This document shows, one piece after another, positions 56,665 to 63,335 of a DNA stretch of 64,000 nucleotides. Origin of the DNA: Hoeflea sp. YIM 152468 (GTDB lineage Bacteria > Pseudomonadota > Alphaproteobacteria > Rhizobiales > Rhizobiaceae); NCBI RefSeq assembly GCF_029210485.1, contig NZ_JARGET010000005.1, positions 186,001 through 250,000 of the forward strand. The letters run 5' to 3'. Under the pieces are notes generated by a model. That model was not told the origin of the DNA, ran no database searches, and saw nothing but the letters and a program-made list of their open reading frames with translations. Each line of letters opens with the position of its first letter. Within the stretch, counting starts at the first letter, position 1. Position numbers and translations under genes: made by a program.

Positions 56665-57086
56665 GCAGTTCTTCCGATTACAAACGCCTGATGCGAGGCG
56701 TGATCCCCTATGTCACCGTCGAGGGTGCCGAAAAGGCCATCGAGTTCTACACCCGTGCCTTCGGCGCCGTGCTGCATGGCGAGGTGGCCCGCAGTGAGGA
56801 CGGCCGGGTGCTCAACGCCAGTATCGAGATCAATGACGGAATGGTGATGCTGATGGACCCGTTTCCCGATCACGGAAGCGCCCCCTCATCGGGCAGCAAT
56901 TTTCTGCTGCAACTGGTGATCGCCGATGGAGATCTCTGGTGGGACCGCGCGGTCGGGGCCGGCTGCGAGGTGGTCTCGCCGCTCAAGCTTGAATTCTGGG
57001 GCGACCGTTTCGGACGGGTCCGTGACCCCTTCGGACTGGAATGGGCTTTCAACGAACCAGCAATCGAAAAGCAACGGGCCGGTTGA
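56661..57086 (+). CDS. VOC-family (PhnB/glyoxalase-like) protein
   Basis: A 141-residue protein with paired beta-alpha-beta-beta-beta modules of the VOC superfamily, closest to the PhnB type: VIPYVTVEGAEKAIEFYTRAFGAVLHG, then INDGMVMLMDP and a closing DRFGRVRDPFGLEWAF. VOC proteins include dioxygenases, isomerases and drug-binding proteins; the substrate is unknown. It is translationally coupled to tetR. Confidence 0.87.
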   Translation: MSSSSDYKRLMRGVIPYVTVEGAEKAIEFYTRAFGAVLHGEVARSEDGRVLNASIEINDGMVMLMDPFPDHGSAPSSGSNFLLQLVIADGDLWWDRAVGAGCEVVSPLKLEFWGDRFGRVRDPFGLEWAFNEPAIEKQRAG

Positions 57087-57113
57087 GCACCGGTCATTTC
57101 AAGGGAGGATGAC

Positions 57114-57809
57114 ATGAACAGGATTGTCGACGAGGCCGAATGGATGGAGGCCCATGCGCGCCAACTGGCACAGGAAAAGGCCGCCACCGAGGCATTGGAC
57201 CGCATTGCCGCCGATCGCCGGAGGCTGCCATGGCTCAGGGTCAAAAAGGACTACCGTTTCACCGGCCCGGCCGGAGGCACCGATCTTGAAGGCCTGTTCG
57301 AGGGCCGCAGCCAGCTGATCGTCTATCATCACATGCTCAAGCCGGCCGACCCTGCGCCGTGCGCCGGCTGCAGCATGTTCGGCGATCACATTCCGCATTT
57401 GGCCCATCTCAACGCCCGCGACGTGACACTCGCCTTCGTTGCACGGGCCCCGTCGCCGGAAATCGAACGCTACAAGCGACGCATGGGCTGGACCATGCCG
57501 TTCTACCAGAGCATTGACGGCTTCGGCGATGATTTCGGGATCGATGACGGTTTCGGCCTCAATGTCTTCCTGCGCACGGACCACGGCATCATGCGGACCT
57601 ACTACACCAGCTACCGTGGCGTGGAGATGCTGGGCACACCGATGGCGCTGCTCGACATCACTCCCTATGGCCGCCAGGAAACCTGGCAGGATGCGCCGGA
57701 AGGCGTGGCTCAGGATGCACCTTATCAATGGTGGCGGCGCCACGACGAATATGATGCGCAGCCATCCGCGCCGAGTGCCGCGCGCCGGCTTACCTCAGCG
57801 CAGGCCTGA
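57114..57809 (+). CDS. DUF899 thioredoxin-like protein
   Basis: A 231-residue protein of the DUF899 family, which has a thioredoxin-like fold. The signature PAPCAGCSMFGDHI (about residues 82-95) holds the cysteine pair, preceded by LFEGRSQLIVYHHML and followed by the VTLAFVARAP strand. The reaction catalysed is unknown. It is 27 bases after the VOC gene with GGGAGGA before the ATG, so part of the TetR operon. Confidence 0.87.
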   Translation: MNRIVDEAEWMEAHARQLAQEKAATEALDRIAADRRRLPWLRVKKDYRFTGPAGGTDLEGLFEGRSQLIVYHHMLKPADPAPCAGCSMFGDHIPHLAHLNARDVTLAFVARAPSPEIERYKRRMGWTMPFYQSIDGFGDDFGIDDGFGLNVFLRTDHGIMRTYYTSYRGVEMLGTPMALLDITPYGRQETWQDAPEGVAQDAPYQWWRRHDEYDAQPSAPSAARRLTSAQA

Positions 57810-57930
57810 CAGAAGGGTTGGACGGAGAATCAGGCCAAGGCCGATGCGGCGCCGAACTTCGACACCATCACCCCGTCACGCCGCCGCTGGTCCTGCGTGA
57901 CGCGGAGCACCAACCTCGAGGAGCACAAGC

Positions 57931-58161
57931 ATGAGTTTTCAGGCCTATCCTGATACCATCAAGGCAAAAACGGGAAAGACCCCGGACCAGCTCCGCCAGC
58001 TCGCGGAAACCCGCGGACTGCTCGAAGACCGCAAAGTCGCAAAGGGGGTGAAGGCCGGTGACGTGGTCGCATGACTGAAACAGGACTTTGATCTCGGCCG
58101 GGGCCACGCCATGGCGATCTGGGCGCTGTTTACAAACATCAAGCAGATGCCGGCCAAGTAG
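57931..58161 (+). pseudogene. DUF4287 gene with an internal TGA stop
   Basis: The frame from ATG 57931 encodes a typical DUF4287 protein (MSFQAYPDTIKAKTGKTPDQ, then EDRKVAKGVKAGDVVA). At codon 48 there is TGA (58072-58074) where the family has Trp. After it the same frame continues with LKQDFDLGRGHAMAIWAL and ends at TAG 58159-58161. One G-to-A change (TGG to TGA) explains it. The upstream GAGGAG-like site is intact. The rest of the sequence is well preserved, so the loss is recent or is a base-call error. The truncated product would be 47 residues. Confidence 0.85.
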
Positions 58162-58184
58162 CCAGGCTGAACGGGAGGACTATC

Positions 58185-59111
58185 ATGGGAAAACCCAATG
58201 GACATTCCAGGCAGATCATCACCCCCTTCCTCTGGTTTGACAGCCAGGCCGAGGAGGCGGCAAGGTTTTACACCGGCCTGTTTGCAAACAGCCGCATCAC
58301 TCACCTGAGCCACTACGGCGAGGAAGGCCGCGAGGTGCACGGCCAGCCGGCAGGCAAGGTGATGGTGGCGGGGTTCGAACTCGCCGGCCAGCGCTTTTCC
58401 GGTCTCAATGGCGGACCGGCTTTCAAACCGACTCCGGCGATCTCGTTGTTTGTCCAGTTCGACACCGAGGAAGAAGTCAATGCCTTGTGGGCCGGACTCA
58501 GCGACGGTGGCGCTGTGCTGATGCCGCTCGACAGCTATGGGTGGAGCACGCGCTATGGCTGGCTCAATGACCGCTACGGCGTGTCCTGGCAGATCATGCT
58601 GCGCCAGGAGCAAGATGGAGGTCAGACAATTACACCGGCGCTGATGTTCTCCGAGGTCAAGTACGGCCGCGCCGCGGAGGCAATTGCGCATTACACCGGC
58701 ATCTTTCCAGGATCCGCAACCGGACCGGTGCGGTATCGCGACGCGGCTGAGGGGGAAGACGCCGCTACGGTGCTGTTTGGCCACCTTACACTGTTCGGCC
58801 AGGAGTTCATCATCATGGACGCACCGGGGTCGCACGGTTTCAGATTCACCGAAGGCGTATCACTGATGGTGTCGTGCGAGACCCAGGCCGAGATCGACCG
58901 CTACTGGGACCAGCTCACCGCCGATGGCGGCCAGGCGAGCAAGTGCGGTTGGCTCAAAGACAAGTTTGGCGTTTCCTGGCAGATCACCCCGACCATCATG
59001 GAGCGGCTGATGGCGTCCAATGACCAGGCCACAGCCGACCGCCTGATGAAAGCAATGCTGACCATGGGCAAATTCGATATCACCGCACTGGTAGCGGCAG
59101 CCAGAGGTTAA
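58185..59111 (+). CDS. Two-domain VOC/PhnB-like protein (3-dmu-9_3-mt type)
   Basis: A 308-residue protein with two tandem VOC domains of the type often labelled 3-demethylubiquinone-9 3-methyltransferase, a label not supported by methyltransferase motifs. Domain 1 starts ITPFLWFDSQAEEAARFYTGLF (about residues 10-145), ending YGWLNDRYGVSWQIM. Domain 2 starts ITPALMFSEVKYGRAAEAIAHY (about 150-285), ending CGWLKDKFGVSWQI. The substrate is unknown. It is 23 bases after the DUF4287 frame in the TetR operon. Confidence 0.87.
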   Translation: MGKPNGHSRQIITPFLWFDSQAEEAARFYTGLFANSRITHLSHYGEEGREVHGQPAGKVMVAGFELAGQRFSGLNGGPAFKPTPAISLFVQFDTEEEVNALWAGLSDGGAVLMPLDSYGWSTRYGWLNDRYGVSWQIMLRQEQDGGQTITPALMFSEVKYGRAAEAIAHYTGIFPGSATGPVRYRDAAEGEDAATVLFGHLTLFGQEFIIMDAPGSHGFRFTEGVSLMVSCETQAEIDRYWDQLTADGGQASKCGWLKDKFGVSWQITPTIMERLMASNDQATADRLMKAMLTMGKFDITALVAAARG

Positions 59112-59129
59112 ACCAGAGAGGAGAGTAGC

Positions 59130-59483
59130 ATGGCATATGTGAGCGGGTTCATGGCGGCGGTGCCGAATGACAAAAAGCAGGATTATCTCGACATGGCCAA
59201 TATCGCAGCTGCGATATTCAAGGATCACGGCGCCACCCAGGTGGTCGAGGCATGGGGCGATGACGTCCCTGAGGGTAAACTGACCTCGATGCCGCTGGCG
59301 GTCCAGGCCAAAGACAACGAAACCGTGGTCTTCTCCTGGGTCTGGTGGCCCGACAAGGCAACCCAGACGGCAGGCATGGAAAAGGTGATGAAGGATTCGC
59401 GGATGAACTACGATCCGGAAACCATGCCGTTTGACGGCAAGCGCATGATCTACGGCGGTTTCGAGGTCATTCTCGACACTTAG
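59130..59483 (+). CDS. DUF1428 family protein
   Basis: A 117-residue protein of the DUF1428 family, a dimeric alpha-beta barrel fold of unknown function. Landmarks are YVSGFMAAVPNDKKQDYLDMA, the strongly conserved VVEAWGDDVPEGKLT, VVFSWVWWPDKATQ and MPFDGKRMIYGGFE at the C-terminus. GAGAGGAG lies eight bases before the ATG. It closes the TetR operon. Confidence 0.9.
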   Translation: MAYVSGFMAAVPNDKKQDYLDMANIAAAIFKDHGATQVVEAWGDDVPEGKLTSMPLAVQAKDNETVVFSWVWWPDKATQTAGMEKVMKDSRMNYDPETMPFDGKRMIYGGFEVILDT

Positions 59484-59613
59484 GATCAAGTGCAAAGCCC
59501 TTAGGGTCTTGCCATCCCGGGATGCGGTTACCCCTCCAGGCCCTATCCCGGGATGATGTCTTACGGAAATATCATTTCGTCTGCAGCCCCAAACAAACTT
59601 TGAGCGCTGGCCC

Positions 59614-59641
59614 TTGCATTGGGGAACGGATACCTTATATT
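59614..59641 (+). promoter_or_regulatory. Predicted promoter of candidate small RNA 2
   Basis: TTGCAT (59614-59619), 16-base spacer, TATATT (59636-59641). The block TTGNATTGGGG here also appears upstream of candidate small RNA 1 (13199-13209). Confidence 0.5.
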
Positions 59642-59647
59642 GGGATC

Positions 59648-59746
59648 AACAAAGAAATTTGTCTCCACCCTGACCACGGATGTACTGGCAGTGTGTGTAG
59701 AGGCAAGTCAGGAAGGTCGGTGCGAATTTCGCCCGGCCTTTTTCTT
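59648..59746 (+). ncRNA. Candidate trans-acting small RNA 2
   Basis: Orphan non-coding segment with a good promoter just upstream and a hairpin-plus-T-run end (AGGTCGGTGCGA...TCGCCCGGCC then TTTTT, 59714-59743). The core CCCTGAC-CA-CGGATGTAC-TG-GCAG (59668-59691) matches candidate 1 at 13254-13277 except at four internal positions. No open frame with a ribosome-binding site fits. It is probably a regulatory RNA of the rhizobial alpha-r type; family membership was not checked. Confidence 0.55.
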
Positions 59747-59853
59747 TGTTTAATCCTAATGTTTGTCGCATAGAAACGCCGTGACCGGTCAGACCCTTGC
59801 AGTCACTGACCATCGCCGCAACTCTGTCAACGACCCCAGGACACCAGGATCTC

Positions 59854-60132
59854 ATGGCCCTATTCCAGCAAGACAGCGCGACCCGGACGCCGCAACAACG
59901 CAAGCTCTACGCACTTTACGAACTCACCTACACCATCGTTGACGCGGCGGCGGCGCTGTTCTTTCTGGTCGGCTCGATCCTGTTTTTCTATCAGTCCCAG
60001 CAGGACCCGGCGATCTGGCTTTTCGTTATCGGCTCGGCCTGTTTTGCATTGAAGCCGGTGTTGCGTGTGGTCCGCGAATTTCATCTGCTCGCGCTCGGCG
60101 ACATCGATGACCTTGCCGCCCGCTACGAATAG
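59854..60132 (+). CDS. YrhK-like small membrane protein, second copy
   Basis: A 92-residue protein with two membrane helices (about residues 28-46 and 54-70) and the family stretch CFALKPVLRVVREF, nearly the same as CFALKPVLRIIREL in the gene at 2725-3012. The helices and spacing correspond closely; the termini differ. ATG 59854 gives the same start (MALF) as the paralogue. It is immediately left of the cfa-ppx chimera (eight bases between stops). Function unknown. Confidence 0.8.
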   Translation: MALFQQDSATRTPQQRKLYALYELTYTIVDAAAALFFLVGSILFFYQSQQDPAIWLFVIGSACFALKPVLRVVREFHLLALGDIDDLAARYE

Positions 60133-60140
60133 CTGACAGC

Positions 60141-60362
60141 TCAGCCGATCCTGAAGCCGAGGCGTTTGCCGGTCAGCTTTGCAAGCTGCTGCAGACGGCC
60201 CTCAAGCCGTTCGCCGACAAGCCGGATCGCAAAGCCGCCGGGATCGAGATCCTCGGGCACTGTCGAGCCGTCCCACAGCCGGAAGCCGATATCGAGATCA
60301 AGTATGCTGCGCGCATGGGTGAGAAGTTTACGGAAGCTCTTCAACCGGCTTTGTGCTGTCAA
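60141..60362 (-). pseudogene. Chimeric remnant: 5' end of the CFA-synthase gene fused in frame to the 3' end of ppx
   Basis: Read on the minus strand, codons 1-48 or so copy the N-terminus of the CFA-synthase-like protein (TAQSRLKSFRKLLTHARSIL, GSTVPEDLDP). The sequence then switches to the C-terminus of Ppx (GERLEGRLQQLAKLTGKRL) and the same stop. Bases 60160-60220 are identical to 63355-63415 in ppx. Bases 60221-60360 align without gaps to 55602-55741 at roughly 85% by eye, and the similarity continues about 90 bases upstream of the TTG. The frame is kept across the junction, so a 73-residue product is possible, but no functional domain is complete. Confidence 0.88.
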
Positions 60363-60380
60363 AACATGAATCCCTTTGAT

Positions 60381-61037
60381 GGGGCTGAGACTTGACCAAG
60401 ATGGATCAAGGTTGAGACAGACTAATTGCTCGCCGCAAAAAACACCATCGGGCATAAAAATCCAACTGAGCTTGGGTCAGCGGGTCCGGGACTTTCGCAC
60501 AGGGCAGTCAAGCATCGGGACCAGGTCGTGCAATGCACTCGGATCTGGTGGCGGGAGACGTGAAGGACTGCGAAACAATGCTGTTTGGCACGGTCAGCTC
60601 GACCGGTCGGCAGACACAAGAAAACAGCATGGTAAAGTCGGCGTCAGACTGCGCGGATGCAGCAGGATCGCGCAACCATACCGTTTGACCGCAAAACCGA
60701 TGGGTTTGGGGGCGGATCCCAAGTTCCTGTCGACGCGCCAGGGCCGGCAAACCTGATCCTCACCGCGCGTTCGATCTCAGATCAGTGCGCCAGCGTCAGG
60801 CTTCTCCTGATACCGCTGACAGCGGACGACCAAACCACAGGCCGGGATATGTGCACAATGCTGCCATCCAGCAATGCCAGACTGCCGAACTTCAGATCAC
60901 AGAACCTTGGACAGAGGACATCTATTGCGCCAAAGCCGGCAACCTCATCGGATGTGTTTCCGGCTTCAGCGACGTTACAATGGTCGCAACACATAGCACC
61001 AGCCCCTCGCTTGAAAATGCGAGTAGGTACAATTTAG
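60381..61037. other. Gene-free stretch after the chimera
   Basis: About 660 bases. The first 75 or so still resemble the region upstream of the CFA-synthase gene. Beyond that no frame on either strand shows family features or a good ribosome-binding site. It looks like decayed sequence. Confidence 0.5.
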
Positions 61038-61066
61038 TTCAAATTTTCAATACTTTAAGTTATAAT
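61038..61066 (+). promoter_or_regulatory. Predicted sigma-70-type promoter
   Basis: TTCAAA (61038-61043), 17-base spacer, TATAAT (61061-61066), in an unusually A/T-rich stretch. It points at the small secreted protein gene starting at 61150. Confidence 0.5.
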
Positions 61067-61092
61067 GTCGCGCCGTTTTCCTTGAGTAATGG

Positions 61093-61108
61093 TTAACAAT
61101 GTGTTAAC
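61093..61108. promoter_or_regulatory. Candidate CtrA-binding site 1
   Basis: TTAA-CAATGTG-TTAAC matches the full CtrA consensus TTAA-N7-TTAA(C) exactly. It lies 42 bases before the start codon of the secreted protein gene and about 20 bases after the predicted transcription start, a position more suited to repression unless a second promoter is used. Confidence 0.55.
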
Positions 61109-61149
61109 AACACTAGCCCCATGTTTGGGGGGAGTACAAGGAGCAAACA

Positions 61150-61488
61150 ATGATAGTCAAACTTACCTCAGCGTCATTGCTTTCTGTAATGGCCTTTTCT
61201 TTGGCAGTGACAGTGCCGATCCTTTCATCTGTGGATTCCGCGAGTGCGAAGACCTACACCACTCGGGAAAACATAAATCGCGACAAATGTTACCGTGTGA
61301 AGAAGGTACCGGCATTGGTCGAGTACAATACCCGCGGTATTAAGGTTCGCGATTCCTCGCGAAGCTGGACTGGAAACTTCGGCAAAAACGGCGGTATTGT
61401 TCGCGACAAATATCACCCAGATGTCTACATTCAGACCCGTCGCGTGCTTGAGGACGAACACACGACGTTGGTTCCGACATCTTGCTGA
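61150..61488 (+). CDS. Small secreted hypothetical protein (112 aa)
   Basis: Begins with a clear signal peptide (MIVKLTSASLLSVMAFSLAV, cleavage after SVDSASA near residue 33). The mature part is about 79 residues, strongly basic, with two cysteines (DKCYRV and the C-terminal TSC) that could form a disulphide. No known family. AAGGAG stands six bases before the ATG. A stem-loop follows the stop and another exported protein comes next on the same strand. Confidence 0.75.
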   Translation: MIVKLTSASLLSVMAFSLAVTVPILSSVDSASAKTYTTRENINRDKCYRVKKVPALVEYNTRGIKVRDSSRSWTGNFGKNGGIVRDKYHPDVYIQTRRVLEDEHTTLVPTSC

Positions 61489-61497
61489 TAAAACTTT

Positions 61498-61522
61498 AGG
61501 CGGTCGCTCCGCGACCGCCTTC
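61498..61522 (+). terminator. Stem-loop between the two small exported-protein genes
   Basis: AGGCGGTCGC-TCC-GCGACCGCCT, perfect ten-base arms, but followed by TTCACC rather than a T-run. It could be a weak terminator or an mRNA-stabilising end that lowers expression of the next gene. Confidence 0.5.
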
Positions 61523-61544
61523 ACCAGTTGAAAAGGGGAAAACG

Positions 61545-62048
61545 ATGGTACGCCTCAATGCAATTGCCAGTGGTATTTTCGGCCTGCTTGTCACAAGCGC
61601 GCCGGTGTCGGCGACCGACTTCACCGAGTTGAGCCTGTTTTTTGCGTCCTCTGCCACAATCCAGGCCGACGGCATGCAAGTGAGCACCAACGCGCCAACG
61701 TTGCAGGACAATGCCGTGCTCTCACCGGAAGATGTGTTCAAAGTCGCGTCAATTTCCAGTTCAACCTCTCAGCCGGGCGGACTGTTCAGGAATACGGAAC
61801 TGGTTGTGAATATTCACAGCGCCTCTGATGACATCGCCCACACAGAGGTTCTGCATCACTGCACATCCCTGGATTTGGTCAATGACTCGAGCATGTTCGG
61901 ACTGAGCGCTGAATGTGACCGGCAGAGATTTTCCTACTCGGTCAACGGCCACACCATTGTCATCTTGAAAAACGACAAGATTTTCAGGGAGTATGAGCTG
62001 GAAACCGGAAATTACATGATCAATGGGTATCCAGTGATCTTCAATTGA
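61545..62048 (+). CDS. Exported hypothetical protein (167 aa)
   Basis: A signal peptide (LNAIASGIFGLLVTSAPVSA, cleavage about residue 23) precedes a 144-residue mature domain that looks beta-rich (TELVVNIHSASDDIAHTEVL, RFSYSVNGHTIVILKNDKIF), with two cysteines (HHCTSL and AECDRQ). No family recognised. AAAAGGGG precedes the ATG by about eight bases. The 3' end overlaps the convergent lipoprotein gene by eight bases. Confidence 0.72.
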   Translation: MVRLNAIASGIFGLLVTSAPVSATDFTELSLFFASSATIQADGMQVSTNAPTLQDNAVLSPEDVFKVASISSSTSQPGGLFRNTELVVNIHSASDDIAHTEVLHHCTSLDLVNDSSMFGLSAECDRQRFSYSVNGHTIVILKNDKIFREYELETGNYMINGYPVIFN

Positions 62049-62349
62049 GGTTTCTGTTCCTGGCCATGTACTCAAACAGACCGAGTACATGGCTCGAAAT
62101 CTCGTCCGGCCGGTTTCGGCGCGATTGCCCGACGTTGGTGCTGTATCTGAGATCCTGGCCGCTTTCACAGATCTCATCAAAAGGGAGTCCCTCTTCATAG
62201 CGAATGAAGCACCAGCCTCGCTGGTAGGGATAGGCGACCAGGATTTCCTGCTTGCCTGAATAGCCGAATGATGTCAGCCCGCCACCAGAAGTGCTGGCAC
62301 ATCCCGACGTTATCAGAATGACGAAAAGTACGGCCCAGCGAGTCACCAT
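62041..62349 (-). CDS. Small lipoprotein (102 aa)
   Basis: The signal peptide ends with the lipobox ITSGCAST (cysteine at about residue 17), followed by a Gly/Ser linker and a compact domain with two further cysteines (RGWCFIRYEEG and DEICESG). No family recognised. A perfect AAGGAGA lies six bases before the ATG. A candidate CtrA site is 40 bases upstream. It is convergent with the exported-protein gene. Confidence 0.72.
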   Translation of the reverse strand: MVTRWAVLFVILITSGCASTSGGGLTSFGYSGKQEILVAYPYQRGWCFIRYEEGLPFDEICESGQDLRYSTNVGQSRRNRPDEISSHVLGLFEYMARNRNLN

Positions 62350-62388
62350 GGCTTGATCTCCTTGGTGAGCATTTATTAAGATTTATGG

Positions 62389-62404
62389 TTAATATATATT
62401 TAAC
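62389..62404. promoter_or_regulatory. Candidate CtrA-binding site 2
   Basis: TTAA-TATATAT-TTAAC, an exact TTAA-N7-TTAAC, 40 bases upstream of the small lipoprotein start codon, about where a -35 region would be. The all A/T spacer raises the chance of a random match. Confidence 0.5.
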
Positions 62405-62886
62405 GCTCCCCTGCCCGGCTCGCGGCGCTGCAACAGCTTGAATCGGTGCATGGGGCGGTCATTCGGCCGAGCCCCTTTGCTTGCGACGCCGTAACCGGAC
62501 ATCGTGGGACGTCGTGACGTGTGGCAATACGCCGTGACAGGCGAGGTCTGCGCCAGCACCCGGCAAAGCAACCCCATCACCGCTCCCTGCCCACCAGTTG
62601 CAGAGCCACACCCAATCAGCACGATCAATGCAGCTTGGCGATCCCGGCAACGCCTGGACCCGGTGCGGATTTGAACCAAGACGGACAGCGCGACGGCCTC
62701 GGGGAGACACCGGGAAGTCCTGAAGGACACAGTACAACCTAAGCAATAGATAGTACTTTAAACTCTTTTAAGTTGCATTTTTTCCGTTCTGCTGTCATGA
62801 ATTGCACTCGTTAGGCAAATGTCCGGTTCCCGTCGGGAGTTCAGCGGAGGCCGGACCTTCACTCACAGCAAACAGGGAGAAGAACC
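62405..62886. other. Intergenic region without a recognised gene
   Basis: About 480 bases before the cysteine-rich protein gene. Open frames are arginine/proline-rich shadows. The segment 62740-62780 is A/T-rich and may hold the promoter of the next gene. Confidence 0.45.
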
Positions 62887-63246
62887 ATGGCCACGTACCA
62901 CGAATTCGACGACAAGGCTGTCGCAGCCGCGATCCAGGCCGCAAGCGACTTTTATGCCGAGAAAGGCATGACAAAAGAAGGCGCGAGAACCGATCTGGCT
63001 GATGACGGCCACATGAACATTGCGGCGCAGTGCATCTCTGTAACGGTCGACAATGGAAAGATCTGCCTCAACCTGCCGCTTGGAATTGGCAAGATCTGCC
63101 TTCCGATACCCTCGATCTTTCCCAACGGCACTGCCGCGGAAGCTTGTCTGAGCATTTGCACCACCTGGCACATTCCAACCGGTGTGAAGGTTACCGTCAG
63201 CATCGCGGGCAAGGTCATTGTTACCAAGTCATTCGGCAAATGCTGA
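62887..63246 (+). CDS. Cysteine-rich hypothetical protein (119 aa)
   Basis: No signal peptide (starts MATYHEFDDKAVAAAIQAAS). An N-terminal helical acidic part (residues 1-45) precedes a beta-type C-terminal part with six cysteines (QCISV, KICLNL, KICLPI, ACLSICTT, GKC-end) and an internal near-repeat, GKICL. The spacing does not match a zinc finger or ferredoxin I know. GGGAGAAG lies six bases before the ATG. It could be a leaderless secreted or redox-active protein; function unknown. Confidence 0.65.
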   Translation: MATYHEFDDKAVAAAIQAASDFYAEKGMTKEGARTDLADDGHMNIAAQCISVTVDNGKICLNLPLGIGKICLPIPSIFPNGTAAEACLSICTTWHIPTGVKVTVSIAGKVIVTKSFGKC

Positions 63247-63279
63247 GCCGTTAGCGCTAGCCGGGCCTTGCCTGGCAGG

Positions 63280-63301
63280 CCGGCCCGTCATTGCGGGCCG
63301 G
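63280..63301. terminator. Stem-loop between convergent genes
   Basis: CCGGCCCG-TCATTG-CGGGCCGG between the stop codons of the cysteine-rich protein gene and ppx. There is no T-run, so at best a weak bidirectional terminator. Confidence 0.35.
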
Positions 63302-63335
63302 TCACCCGTGAAAGCGCAAACATCCAATACCGGTG

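Noticed and set aside
58072-58074. Selenocysteine codon in the DUF4287 frame
   Set aside because: The family residue here is Trp, not Cys, and no selenocysteine-insertion hairpin is evident; a simple nonsense change explains it.
60782-61096. Small genes in the gap after the chimera
   Set aside because: Overlapping open frames on both strands lack ribosome-binding sites and signal or domain features.
62752-62766. CtrA site before the cysteine-rich protein gene
   Set aside because: TTAA-ACTCTT-TTAA has a 6-base spacer and A/T-rich surroundings.
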